Position numbers and translations under genes: made by a program. The notes beneath the pieces were generated by a model, which saw nothing but the letters and a program-made list of their open reading frames with translations, was not told where the DNA came from and searched no databases. From assembly GCA_028699175.1 (NCBI GenBank), contig JAQVVC010000021.1, positions 1 through 12,618 on the forward strand: a DNA stretch of 12,618 bases, in the 5' to 3' direction. Shown here piece by piece: positions 6,468 through 12,618 of the stretch; the stretch's first letter is position 1, and each line of letters opens with the position of its first letter. Source of the DNA: Bacilli bacterium. GTDB lineage: Bacteria > Bacillota_I > Bacilli_A > RF39 > UBA660.

Positions 6468-7565
6468 ATGAAAAAAATAAGATTATTATTAAAATCAAAT
6501 TTAAAAAAATACATTGAGTTAATAAAAATTAATGATCATAAAATCAATAACGAAAAAATTACTATATTCTGTATTTTTTTAATTATATTAATTTTATTTG
6601 ATATTATATTTTTTAAACAAAATAATTTTTGGCAAGATAAATTTTTAATCTTTTTAATTTTTATTCCCATTTTATATCTTTTTATTTTAAAGTCTTTATT
6701 AAAGAACAAAAATCAACCTATTTATTTTTATATGGTTATTTTAATTATCGTTTTAATATATTATTTTCATATTAATAATTTTTATTATATACTGCCATTA
6801 GTATTATTAATATCTACTGGTCCATTATTAAATTTAAATAAGATTTTAATTTGTTTAGCAGTTGCAATAACTTTTAATTTAATCGATATTTATTATTATA
6901 ATCATTCAATTATGAGTTTTAAAAACATAATAATAGTTTATATATTTATCTTAATTTACTCCCAAATATTATATATTAAATATAATGAGATTCTGTATGA
7001 TAAAATTTTATTAAAAGAAAAGAATAATAAACTTTTGACTCAAATCGAAACCGATAAATTAACAGGATTATTAAATAGATATGGGATGCAAAATAAACTA
7101 GAAGATTTAACTTCAAAAAAAGATTTTTTAAATAAATCATGTGCTTTATTATTATTGGATATAGACGATTTTAAAAAATACAATGATGCATTTGGTCACT
7201 TAAAGGGAGATACATGTTTAATAAAAATATCAGAGCAATTAAAATTATCTGTAAAAAGTAAATTTGATTTTATTGCAAGATTTGGTGGAGAAGAATTTAT
7301 ATTATTAATCTTTAATGTTAATGAAAAACAATCAATTGAAATATCGAAAAGAATTTGTAAAAATATTGAAGATTTAAAAATACCAGCTTCTAAAGCTACT
7401 AATTCCAAATATGTAAAAATTAGTATTGGTATATCAATATATAAACCTAATACCGTGTTTGACTTTTATGAATTAGTTAAAGAAGCAGATAAGCAATTAT
7501 ACTTAGTTAAAAACGCGAAAAAAAATGCCACGGCTTTAAATAATAAAATTTATTCTAATTATTAA
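6468..7565 (+). CDS. Membrane diguanylate cyclase (GGDEF domain)
   Basis: Synthesises cyclic di-GMP from two GTP. The frame can open at a TTG at 6456, but the ATG at 6468 has GGAG at 6458-6461, 6 nt upstream, so a 365-residue protein is chosen. Residues about 32-172 contain roughly six hydrophobic segments with short loops, an integral membrane sensor of unrecognised type. A short helix leads to the GGDEF domain (about 190-355): D-K-L-T-G-L-L-N-R (196-204), D-I-D-D-F-K-K-Y-N-D (231-240), and the active site R-F-G-G-E-E-F (271-277), an active GGEEF variant. The Arg of the inhibitory RxxD site is Ser in the expected place, so product feedback is probably absent. It is a single-gene unit, divergent from the LysM operon and closed by a strong hairpin. 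The signal sensed and any effector are not evident. Confidence 0.88.
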   Translation: MKKIRLLLKSNLKKYIELIKINDHKINNEKITIFCIFLIILILFDIIFFKQNNFWQDKFLIFLIFIPILYLFILKSLLKNKNQPIYFYMVILIIVLIYYFHINNFYYILPLVLLISTGPLLNLNKILICLAVAITFNLIDIYYYNHSIMSFKNIIIVYIFILIYSQILYIKYNEILYDKILLKEKNNKLLTQIETDKLTGLLNRYGMQNKLEDLTSKKDFLNKSCALLLLDIDDFKKYNDAFGHLKGDTCLIKISEQLKLSVKSKFDFIARFGGEEFILLIFNVNEKQSIEISKRICKNIEDLKIPASKATNSKYVKISIGISIYKPNTVFDFYELVKEADKQLYLVKNAKKNATALNNKIYSNY

Positions 7566-7598
7566 TAATTTAAGCTCTCTTATATATTTTTTTCAAAT

Positions 7599-7631
7599 AA
7601 AAAGTTATATTCAAATTAATATAACTTTTTT
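7599..7631. terminator. Strong bidirectional terminator between the GGDEF and ClpX-like genes
   Basis: A 13-bp perfect stem (7599-7611 with 7618-7630) around the loop CAAATT, with five A on one side and six T on the other. It ends transcription of both convergent genes. It is the most regular hairpin in the window. Confidence 0.85.
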
Positions 7632-7636
7632 ATGTT

Positions 7637-9319
7637 TTATGGTTTATATATATATCGTTTAGGATGATCAACTGTTTCATCAGTTACAGTAATTTTACCT
7701 GGAATATTTCTTCCCAAGGCCTTCCATTGTATATCAGATAATGATTCTTCAATAAGTGATTTTAATGATCTTGCACCCAATTTTCTTTTATAGGCTTCCG
7801 TGGCAATTTTATTTATAAATGCTTCTTCCCAATTTAGGTCAACCCCGAATTTCTTCAACTTTGCTTGATATGTTAATAAAGTGCTTATTTTTGAATTTAA
7901 TAATATATTTCTTAATACCTCTTCTGAAATAGGATTCAAATTAATTATTCTATGAAATCTGCCCATTAATTCATTTGGCATTAAACCTTCATTAATTAAA
8001 TTTTCTACTTTAACTTGAGATTGAAATGAATTTGATTTAGAATTAAACCCAATATCAGATTTTTTATTATTTTCTAAAACATTTGTAAATGCTCCAGCAG
8101 CAAATATAGTTAAATTTTTAGTATTAAATTTATATAATCTTGAACCTTTTCTAATTTCATAGTCAGAACCTGATAAGAATCCTAATAACGAATTTAATAC
8201 CCCACGACCAGATATATCGCCATTATTAGCACTTCCTTTTTTATCGATCTCATCAAGAAATACTATGCCATTATGTTCTGCAAATTTAATTTTATCTTCA
8301 TCTGTTGAAAATATTCCTGTAGTATTATGTACTAAAGTATCTAGAATATCTTCTAAATTACTTCCTACATAACCAGCTATTGTTAATTGTGAAGTAGGAA
8401 CATTTGCAACCGGGAAATTCTGATGATAAACTTTTGATAAATATTCTAGCATAGTTGTAATAATTAATGACTTTCCACATCCAGTTGGACCAGTTAATAA
8501 AATTCTGGTTAATTCTTCTTCAATACTTTCATTACCTTTTATTTTATTCATTATAAAAATAGTAATAACTTGTTTAACAGCTTCATCTTGGCCTATTACT
8601 CTTTCCGTAATATAATTATACATTTCTTCAATATTTATTTCTTTATATAATGTGTCAGATTCGATGTCTTTTGTTTGCTTAATTTTAGTCATAATATTTT
8701 CTGTAACTTGATTTTCATTAAGGTCTTTATTTTTATGTTCTTTTTCTTTTTCATTTTCAAAAATATCATTTATATAACCATCATTAGATCTTCCATTTAA
8801 ATTTTTTAAGGCTTCTTTTAATTTATCTAAATCATTTATTTTTAACAGTTCATTAATGCATTTTTCACTAATTATATTTGTATTCGCATCAAAATAAATA
8901 ATTTGTTTGTTATCGTTTTCAAAAGGAACAATTATTTTATCTTCTATGTCTACTACTGGCATTCCTATAATAATTATTTCTTCTCTTTCATCTTCTTCAA
9001 CAACAAATCCTAACCAGATATTATCATAATAATAATCTGCCATTAATTTAATTGAATCAAATTTAGTCTCAGCTGGGAAATCTTCTCTTAAATCTTCTTC
9101 ATTATAGTACATGCTTATACAATAAGTTTCTTCACTCCCAGGACCAATACTATCAACATCATACATTGAAAAATAAGTATTATCAAATTTATCAATAAAT
9201 TCTCCCGATTTCTCATTAAAATTGCCCTCTAAAATTGATATCGGTTTAAATAAATAAGTATTAGGATTTATAATTATTTTTTCCATTAATATTGTATGGT
9301 GTTCATTTTGTCTTGTCAT
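7637..9319 (-). CDS. ClpX-like AAA+ unfoldase with a novel N-terminal domain
   Basis: A 560-residue ATPase. The C-terminal part (about 228-550) matches ClpX in order: V-I-G-Q-D-E-A (241-247), Walker A G-P-T-G-C-G-K-S (277-284), pore loop G-Y-V-G (316-319), Walker B I-V-F-L-D-E-I-D (352-359), an I-G-F tripeptide (423-425) where ClpX has its ClpP-docking loop, the arginine finger G-R-F (R454), and sensor 2 G-A-R-S-L (R517). ClpX's four-Cys zinc-binding domain is absent. In its place are about 180 unrecognised residues with acidic beta-rich stretches, then a charged linker (about 186-222). It would unfold proteins for ClpP or act alone as a remodeller. The ATG at 9319 is preceded by GGGGGG (9327-9332), an unusual but plausible ribosome site; the in-frame Met12 has none. 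It is probably a single-gene unit with a possible TATACT -10 at 9353-9358. It is not the housekeeping ClpX. Confidence 0.8.
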   Translation of the reverse strand: MTRQNEHHTILMEKIIINPNTYLFKPISILEGNFNEKSGEFIDKFDNTYFSMYDVDSIGPGSEETYCISMYYNEEDLREDFPAETKFDSIKLMADYYYDNIWLGFVVEEDEREEIIIIGMPVVDIEDKIIVPFENDNKQIIYFDANTNIISEKCINELLKINDLDKLKEALKNLNGRSNDGYINDIFENEKEKEHKNKDLNENQVTENIMTKIKQTKDIESDTLYKEINIEEMYNYITERVIGQDEAVKQVITIFIMNKIKGNESIEEELTRILLTGPTGCGKSLIITTMLEYLSKVYHQNFPVANVPTSQLTIAGYVGSNLEDILDTLVHNTTGIFSTDEDKIKFAEHNGIVFLDEIDKKGSANNGDISGRGVLNSLLGFLSGSDYEIRKGSRLYKFNTKNLTIFAAGAFTNVLENNKKSDIGFNSKSNSFQSQVKVENLINEGLMPNELMGRFHRIINLNPISEEVLRNILLNSKISTLLTYQAKLKKFGVDLNWEEAFINKIATEAYKRKLGARSLKSLIEESLSDIQWKALGRNIPGKITVTDETVDHPKRYIYKP

Positions 9320-9378
9320 TAAATTGCCCCCCAGCTAATCAATATAAAATTTAGTATATATTCTATTAATAATTAAAT

Positions 9379-9417
9379 AAAGACTTTTAAGTATCTAATT
9401 AATAATTAATAGTCTTT
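9379..9417 (-). terminator. Possible weak terminator after the phosphoesterase gene
   Basis: AAAGACT (9411-9417 read on minus) can pair with AGTCTTT (9379-9385 read on minus) across a long AT-rich loop that can itself fold, followed by a broken T run. The upstream arm overlaps the last codons of the phosphoesterase gene. The stem is short and the loop is about 25 nt, so efficiency is doubtful. Confidence 0.33.
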
Positions 9418-10322
9418 TTTAAAAGAAACTCACTTTTTATTTGTTGCTTATTATTTTTAAATTCCATTTTTTCATATATAACCTCAAATTCATCTGATAA
9501 TTCTTTAATTGTTAGAAATACAGCACCTAAATTTTTATCATATTTTAAACTTGGAATTTGATATAATAATACCCCTTGATTACTAGAAATACCACTAATA
9601 TGAAAATGTCCTTGACATATTATATGAGGATCATTATAGGTTAAAAATTTATATTCTTTATTTAATTTAATAGTTGATAGATGTTTATTTTCGATACTTC
9701 CATGAGATAAGTTAATATGTAAATTACCAATATTAATACAAGTAAATAAATTATTTAAAAAAATCATATTCTTACATTCTGATTCAATTAATTGTCCGAT
9801 ATTACATGAGTCATGCAACATAAATTTCAGGTCATGATTCCCAGTAATAAAATATGTAGGTATTACATCAGGATGATATTTTTTAAGTTGTTCAATAGAA
9901 CCTTCTAATGTTCCAGTTCTTACTTTACTTTGATTATGTACTTCTGATAAAGGCCCATTTAATATATCACCTAAATCAAAAACATAGTCAACACCTCTTT
10001 TATCAGCTTCATTATACGCACTGTTTATAAGATCAATTCTATCATCAGTATGATCTATATGTTTATCACTAATCAGCATTAACTTGAGTTTTGATTTCAT
10101 ATTTTCTAAATTATGAATTGTAAATTCTCTTTTACTATATACAATTTTAGGTTTACCACCTATATTAACAACAGGAGTTTTTTGATTACTATTTAAATTT
10201 ATTATATTTAAATAATCAAGTAATTCTTGCTCATTTAAATATAATTTATCTAATATCATCTCAAATGTATAATGTTTTAATATCAAATAATGAATTGTAT
10301 TTATAATTTTGTCTTTATCCAT
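9399..10322 (-). CDS. Calcineurin-like metallophosphoesterase with an N-terminal helical domain
   Basis: A 307-residue protein from the ATG at 10322. A GTG three codons earlier is possible, but AGGAAG (10331-10336) lies 8 nt before the ATG and is too close to the GTG. All five metallophosphatase motifs are present: S-D-x-H (D86, H88), D-L-G-D (D119), T-G-N-H-D (N162, H163), S-H-G (H207) and G-H-F-H (H239, H241), which coordinate two metal ions. The first 45 residues are helical and resemble a small helix-turn-helix, of unknown use. The substrate cannot be told; relatives cut nucleotides, phosphoproteins or DNA ends. Its start follows the rnr stop by one base and its ribosome site lies inside the last rnr codons, so the two are co-transcribed and probably translationally coupled. 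A link to RNA or nucleotide turnover is suggested by that pairing only. Confidence 0.82.
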   Translation of the reverse strand: MDKDKIINTIHYLILKHYTFEMILDKLYLNEQELLDYLNIINLNSNQKTPVVNIGGKPKIVYSKREFTIHNLENMKSKLKLMLISDKHIDHTDDRIDLINSAYNEADKRGVDYVFDLGDILNGPLSEVHNQSKVRTGTLEGSIEQLKKYHPDVIPTYFITGNHDLKFMLHDSCNIGQLIESECKNMIFLNNLFTCINIGNLHINLSHGSIENKHLSTIKLNKEYKFLTYNDPHIICQGHFHISGISSNQGVLLYQIPSLKYDKNLGAVFLTIKELSDEFEVIYEKMEFKNNKQQIKSEFLLKKTINY

Positions 10323-10323
10323 A

Positions 10324-12417
10324 TTAATCACTTCCTATTACTTTTTTTAGAATTTTATTTTTTTCAGGTTGATTAGCTAAAGATAAATTAATATGACTTA
10401 CTTCTTTATTTGAACTATCAACAATAACATCAATTATATCTCCTATTTTATAATTTCGATCATTGGTATAAATAGTATAAGTTTTTTTATCAAAAAAAGC
10501 ATTATTAAGATCTATTAATTTTACTAGACCTTCTATTCCATTATAAATATCGACATAAAAACCAAATTCATTTACTCCTGTTATCTTACCGGTAAACTTT
10601 TCACCAATATGATTTTCCATATATTCAGCTGACTTCATTTTATTAACTTCTCTTTCACATTTATCGGCATTTTGTTCTTTTACTGAAGAATGTTTTGATG
10701 CAATAGTTAAATATTTTAATAATGAGTCATTTTTTTCTTTATTATATATAAAGTTCTCTTTATTATATTTATCTAATAATCGATGAACTAATAAATCAGG
10801 ATATCTTCTGATAGGACTGGTAAAATGAGTATAATTTTCTAAGGATAACCCAAAATGACCAATATTATTTACATCATAAACGGCTTTTTGCATACATCTA
10901 AGTAATAAATTAGAATATATTTCATAATTAGGGCTATTTTTTAATTCTTCTAAAATAGTTCTTATTACTTTTGGGTGCATGTTTTTAGGTATTTTAGATA
11001 TTTTTTCTTTCATTAATCTTACAAATGCAAAAAAATCTTCTAACTTTTCAATATCTGGTTCACCATGAATTCGATATACAAAGGGTAAATCCATATAATT
11101 AATATGAGTTGCGACAGTAATATTAGCCGCTATCATAAAATCTTCAATCAAATTTTCTGATTCTATTCTTTCTTTTTTTATTACATCTATTGCTTTTCCA
11201 TTTTCATCAACAATAATCTTCATTTCTTTACTATCAAAATTGATACAACCATTCTTTTCACGCTTTGTTCTTAAAATATTAGATAATTTTTGCATCCTTT
11301 TTAAATCTTGCATAAAAGGTTCATATGAATAATCAAAATTTTTATTTTCTAGAGAATCATTTACTTTTTTATAAGTCATCCTTTTTTTAGAATTGATAAC
11401 TGAATCAAATAATTCATAATTAACTAATTTACCTTTTTGATCAAATTCCATTACACAACTTTTAGTAAGTCGATCAGTATTTTCATTCAAAGAGCATATT
11501 CCGTTTGATAATATAGGAGGAAGTTGAGGTATTACTCTATCAGCTAAATAACAACTAGTTCCTCTTCTATAGGCTTCTTTATCTAATTCACTATTTTCTT
11601 TTACATAATGACCTACATCAGCTATATGAACACCTAATAGATAATTACCATTAGGTAAAATTTTTATTGAAATAGCATCATCTAAATCTTTAGCATCATC
11701 ACCATCAATTGTAAATATAGTTTCATTTCTTAAATCTTTTCTATTATATAAGTCTTGTTCTAAAACTTTGTTGGGTATGCTATTAGCTTCTTTAATTACT
11801 TCTTCAGGAAATACTGTTTCTATATCAAACATGGCTGCTTTGCTTAAAATATCTATCCCAGGATCATTAATATGCCCTATTATTTTTATTTCGTCTGCTT
11901 TATATATATTTTCTTTAACTATAGAGCCTATTTTAACCGTAACTTTATGTCCTTCAACTACTGAAACATTATTATTTACTGAAAGCAAAATATTCTTCTT
12001 TTTTATATCATCAAGTTTGATATATTTTTTATTACCTATTATTATTACTCGCCCAACTTCATAATTTTTTTCATGAGATAATATTTTTAAAACTTTACCT
12101 TCATTTTTACCAATCAACTCTACAACAACATTATCACCATCAATAGCATTTTTTAAACTTCTATTATTTATATAAATATCTCTATTAACATAACCTACAC
12201 CATTTTTAACAATAGTTATTTTATCAAATATAAAATTAGTTTTAGTGTATTTGTGTTTTCTAGTAACTCTTATTTTTAATTCTTTTTCTAAGTCTATTAA
12301 AGATTCACAAACATCTTTTAAGTCGATATTGGTTTTTTTAGATATTTCATGTGCATCCACCGGATTTTGTTCATTGTATATGACATTTAATATTTTTGTT
12401 TTAATTTCATTATTCAT
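10324..12417 (-). CDS. rnr: Ribonuclease R (3'-5' exoribonuclease, RNB family)
   Basis: A 697-residue processive 3'-5' exoribonuclease that degrades structured RNA, rRNA fragments and tmRNA-tagged messages in the cytoplasm. Order: winged-helix domain (about 5-60), cold-shock OB domains (about 65-200), RNB catalytic domain (about 225-550) and S1 domain (about 605-680, G-K-I-T-G-V-N-E-F-G-F-Y-V). The catalytic motif T-I-D-G-D-D-A-K-D-L-D-D-A gives metal-binding Asp238, 244, 246 and 247, and T-H-F-T-S-P-I-R-R-Y-P-D-L is the other family signature. The frame can open at a TTG at 12435, but the ATG at 12417 has AAGGGA (12427-12432) at 9 nt and is preferred. In many Bacillota rnr lies between secG and smpB; neither is a neighbour here. 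A terminator hairpin ends 36 nt upstream of the start with no good promoter between, so read-through may control expression. Confidence 0.95.
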   Translation of the reverse strand: MNNEIKTKILNVIYNEQNPVDAHEISKKTNIDLKDVCESLIDLEKELKIRVTRKHKYTKTNFIFDKITIVKNGVGYVNRDIYINNRSLKNAIDGDNVVVELIGKNEGKVLKILSHEKNYEVGRVIIIGNKKYIKLDDIKKKNILLSVNNNVSVVEGHKVTVKIGSIVKENIYKADEIKIIGHINDPGIDILSKAAMFDIETVFPEEVIKEANSIPNKVLEQDLYNRKDLRNETIFTIDGDDAKDLDDAISIKILPNGNYLLGVHIADVGHYVKENSELDKEAYRRGTSCYLADRVIPQLPPILSNGICSLNENTDRLTKSCVMEFDQKGKLVNYELFDSVINSKKRMTYKKVNDSLENKNFDYSYEPFMQDLKRMQKLSNILRTKREKNGCINFDSKEMKIIVDENGKAIDVIKKERIESENLIEDFMIAANITVATHINYMDLPFVYRIHGEPDIEKLEDFFAFVRLMKEKISKIPKNMHPKVIRTILEELKNSPNYEIYSNLLLRCMQKAVYDVNNIGHFGLSLENYTHFTSPIRRYPDLLVHRLLDKYNKENFIYNKEKNDSLLKYLTIASKHSSVKEQNADKCEREVNKMKSAEYMENHIGEKFTGKITGVNEFGFYVDIYNGIEGLVKLIDLNNAFFDKKTYTIYTNDRNYKIGDIIDVIVDSSNKEVSHINLSLANQPEKNKILKKVIGSD

Positions 12418-12446
12418 TCTTATTTTTCCCTTCAAGTAAATTATTA

Positions 12447-12497
12447 ATAAAAAAACTAGTTATGTATCTAAAAAAATTCTAATACATAAAACTAGTT
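12447..12497 (-). terminator. Intrinsic terminator or attenuator upstream of rnr
   Basis: On the minus strand an arm at 12497-12482 pairs with one at 12467-12454 (A-A-C-T-A-G-T-T and A-T-G-T-A-T blocks, with a two-base bulge) around a 14-base loop. Seven T in a row follow. It is a convincing intrinsic terminator facing rnr. Only about 36 nt separate it from the rnr ATG and no promoter-like sequence is clear there, so it may act as an attenuator rather than the end of an unrelated gene. Confidence 0.75.
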
Positions 12498-12500
12498 AAA

Positions 12501-12560
12501 TCACAAAAAAACAATATTTAAAATAAAAAGATATTTAATTTTTACTACACTTACCATCAT
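12501..12560 (-). CDS. Possible 19-residue small ORF or leader peptide upstream of rnr
   Basis: Reads MMVSVVKIKYLFILNIVFL, then TGA. It is hydrophobic with two Lys, like a tiny membrane peptide or a leader peptide; not recognised. Support is positional: a GGGGGG ribosome-type site (12567-12572) 6 nt before the first ATG, a sigma-A-like promoter just upstream, and a terminator hairpin starting 3 nt after the stop. A second in-frame ATG follows directly. The alternative is that the transcript is a small non-coding RNA and the ORF is chance, which is easy at this length in AT-rich DNA. Confidence 0.38.
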   Translation of the reverse strand: MMVSVVKIKYLFILNIVFL

Positions 12561-12588
12561 TGTTATCCCCCCTGATGATTATATATAG

Positions 12589-12617
12589 ATTATATCTTAT
12601 AAAATAATTATTTACAA
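12589..12617 (-). promoter_or_regulatory. Sigma-A-type promoter for the rnr leader transcript
   Basis: On the minus strand TTGTAA (12612-12617) and TATAAT (12589-12594) are separated by exactly 17 nt. Transcription would start near 12582, about 10 nt ahead of the GGGGGG site, and produce a transcript of roughly 135 nt up to the terminator, or the rnr mRNA if it reads through. A second TATAAT lies at 12578-12583. Confidence 0.5.
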
Positions 12618-12618
12618 C

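Noticed and set aside
6456..6470. TTG start at 6456 for the diguanylate cyclase
   Set aside because: The GGAG ribosome site overlaps that start; it is properly placed for the ATG at 6468.
7196..7408. Minus-strand open frame inside the GGDEF domain
   Set aside because: It is the antisense shadow of a strongly conserved domain, with no ribosome site or promoter.
10320..10336. GTG start at 10331 for the phosphoesterase, overlapping the rnr stop
   Set aside because: The GGAAG site touches this GTG, whereas it is 8 nt from the ATG at 10322.
12415..12435. TTG start at 12435 for RNase R
   Set aside because: The only good ribosome site (AAGGGA) lies downstream of it and serves the ATG at 12417.
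11768..12439. Two plus-strand open frames opposite RNase R (11768-12064 and 12245-12439)
   Set aside because: Both are antisense to a clear RNase R; their hydrophobic look comes from the complement of Lys/Asn/Ile-rich codons.
12558..12575. GGGGATAACA as a sigma-F -10 element on the minus strand
   Set aside because: It is one mismatch from the consensus but has no matching -35 at the right distance, and the position fits a ribosome site below a good sigma-A promoter better.

Overview
The window looks like a chromosomal segment of an endospore-forming, very AT-rich member of the Bacillota (Clostridia-like or a deep-branching Bacilli lineage). The support is base composition (roughly a quarter G+C by eye), good Shine-Dalgarno sites, and a concentration of spore-type peptidoglycan genes: a SleC-like cortex-lytic protein, a CwlJ/SleB-type hydrolase, a multi-LysM protein and two DUF2935-type proteins. 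The standard code fits: Trp is TGG and TGA serves as a stop. The species cannot be named from the sequence. No tRNA, rRNA, CRISPR array, IS element or phage structural gene was seen.

Layout. (a) 1-1172, minus: 5' part of a gene that runs off the left edge and encodes at least five tandem peptidoglycan-binding (PGB) repeats. It is divergent from (b) 1290-2510, plus: a SleC-like protein with a beta-sandwich N-domain, a SpoIID-type lytic transglycosylase domain and a C-terminal PGB domain. (c) 2530-3330, minus: a DUF368 (PopT-type) polyprenyl-phosphate transporter, convergent with sleC across a shared hairpin terminator. (d) 6355 down to 3392, minus: a tight four-gene operon, LysM x4 protein, CwlJ-like hydrolase, DUF2935-like protein 1, DUF2935-like protein 2, with gaps of 6-12 nt and a possible mother-cell sigma-E/K promoter. 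(e) 6468-7565, plus: a membrane diguanylate cyclase with a clean extended -10 promoter. (f) 9319 down to 7637, minus: a ClpX-like AAA+ unfoldase whose zinc-binding N-domain is replaced by an unrecognised domain. (g) 12417 down to 9399, minus: rnr (RNase R) followed after one base by a calcineurin-like phosphoesterase. (h) 12418-12618: a leader with a sigma-A-like promoter, a possible 19-codon ORF and a strong intrinsic terminator just before rnr, suggesting either a small independent transcript or an attenuator.

How they fit together. Genes (a), (b) and (d) are best read as spore coat or cortex and germination functions. LysM and PGB modules bind glycan, SleC and CwlJ-type enzymes cut cortex, and the DUF2935 pair is of unknown role. 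PopT would recycle the lipid carrier needed for peptidoglycan synthesis. Genes (e) to (g) are signalling, proteolysis and RNA-decay functions with no visible tie to the spore genes except proximity. Three conventional-looking long reading frames (diguanylate cyclase, phosphoesterase, RNase R) have their starts moved inward here from TTG or GTG codons to ATG codons with well-placed ribosome binding sites.
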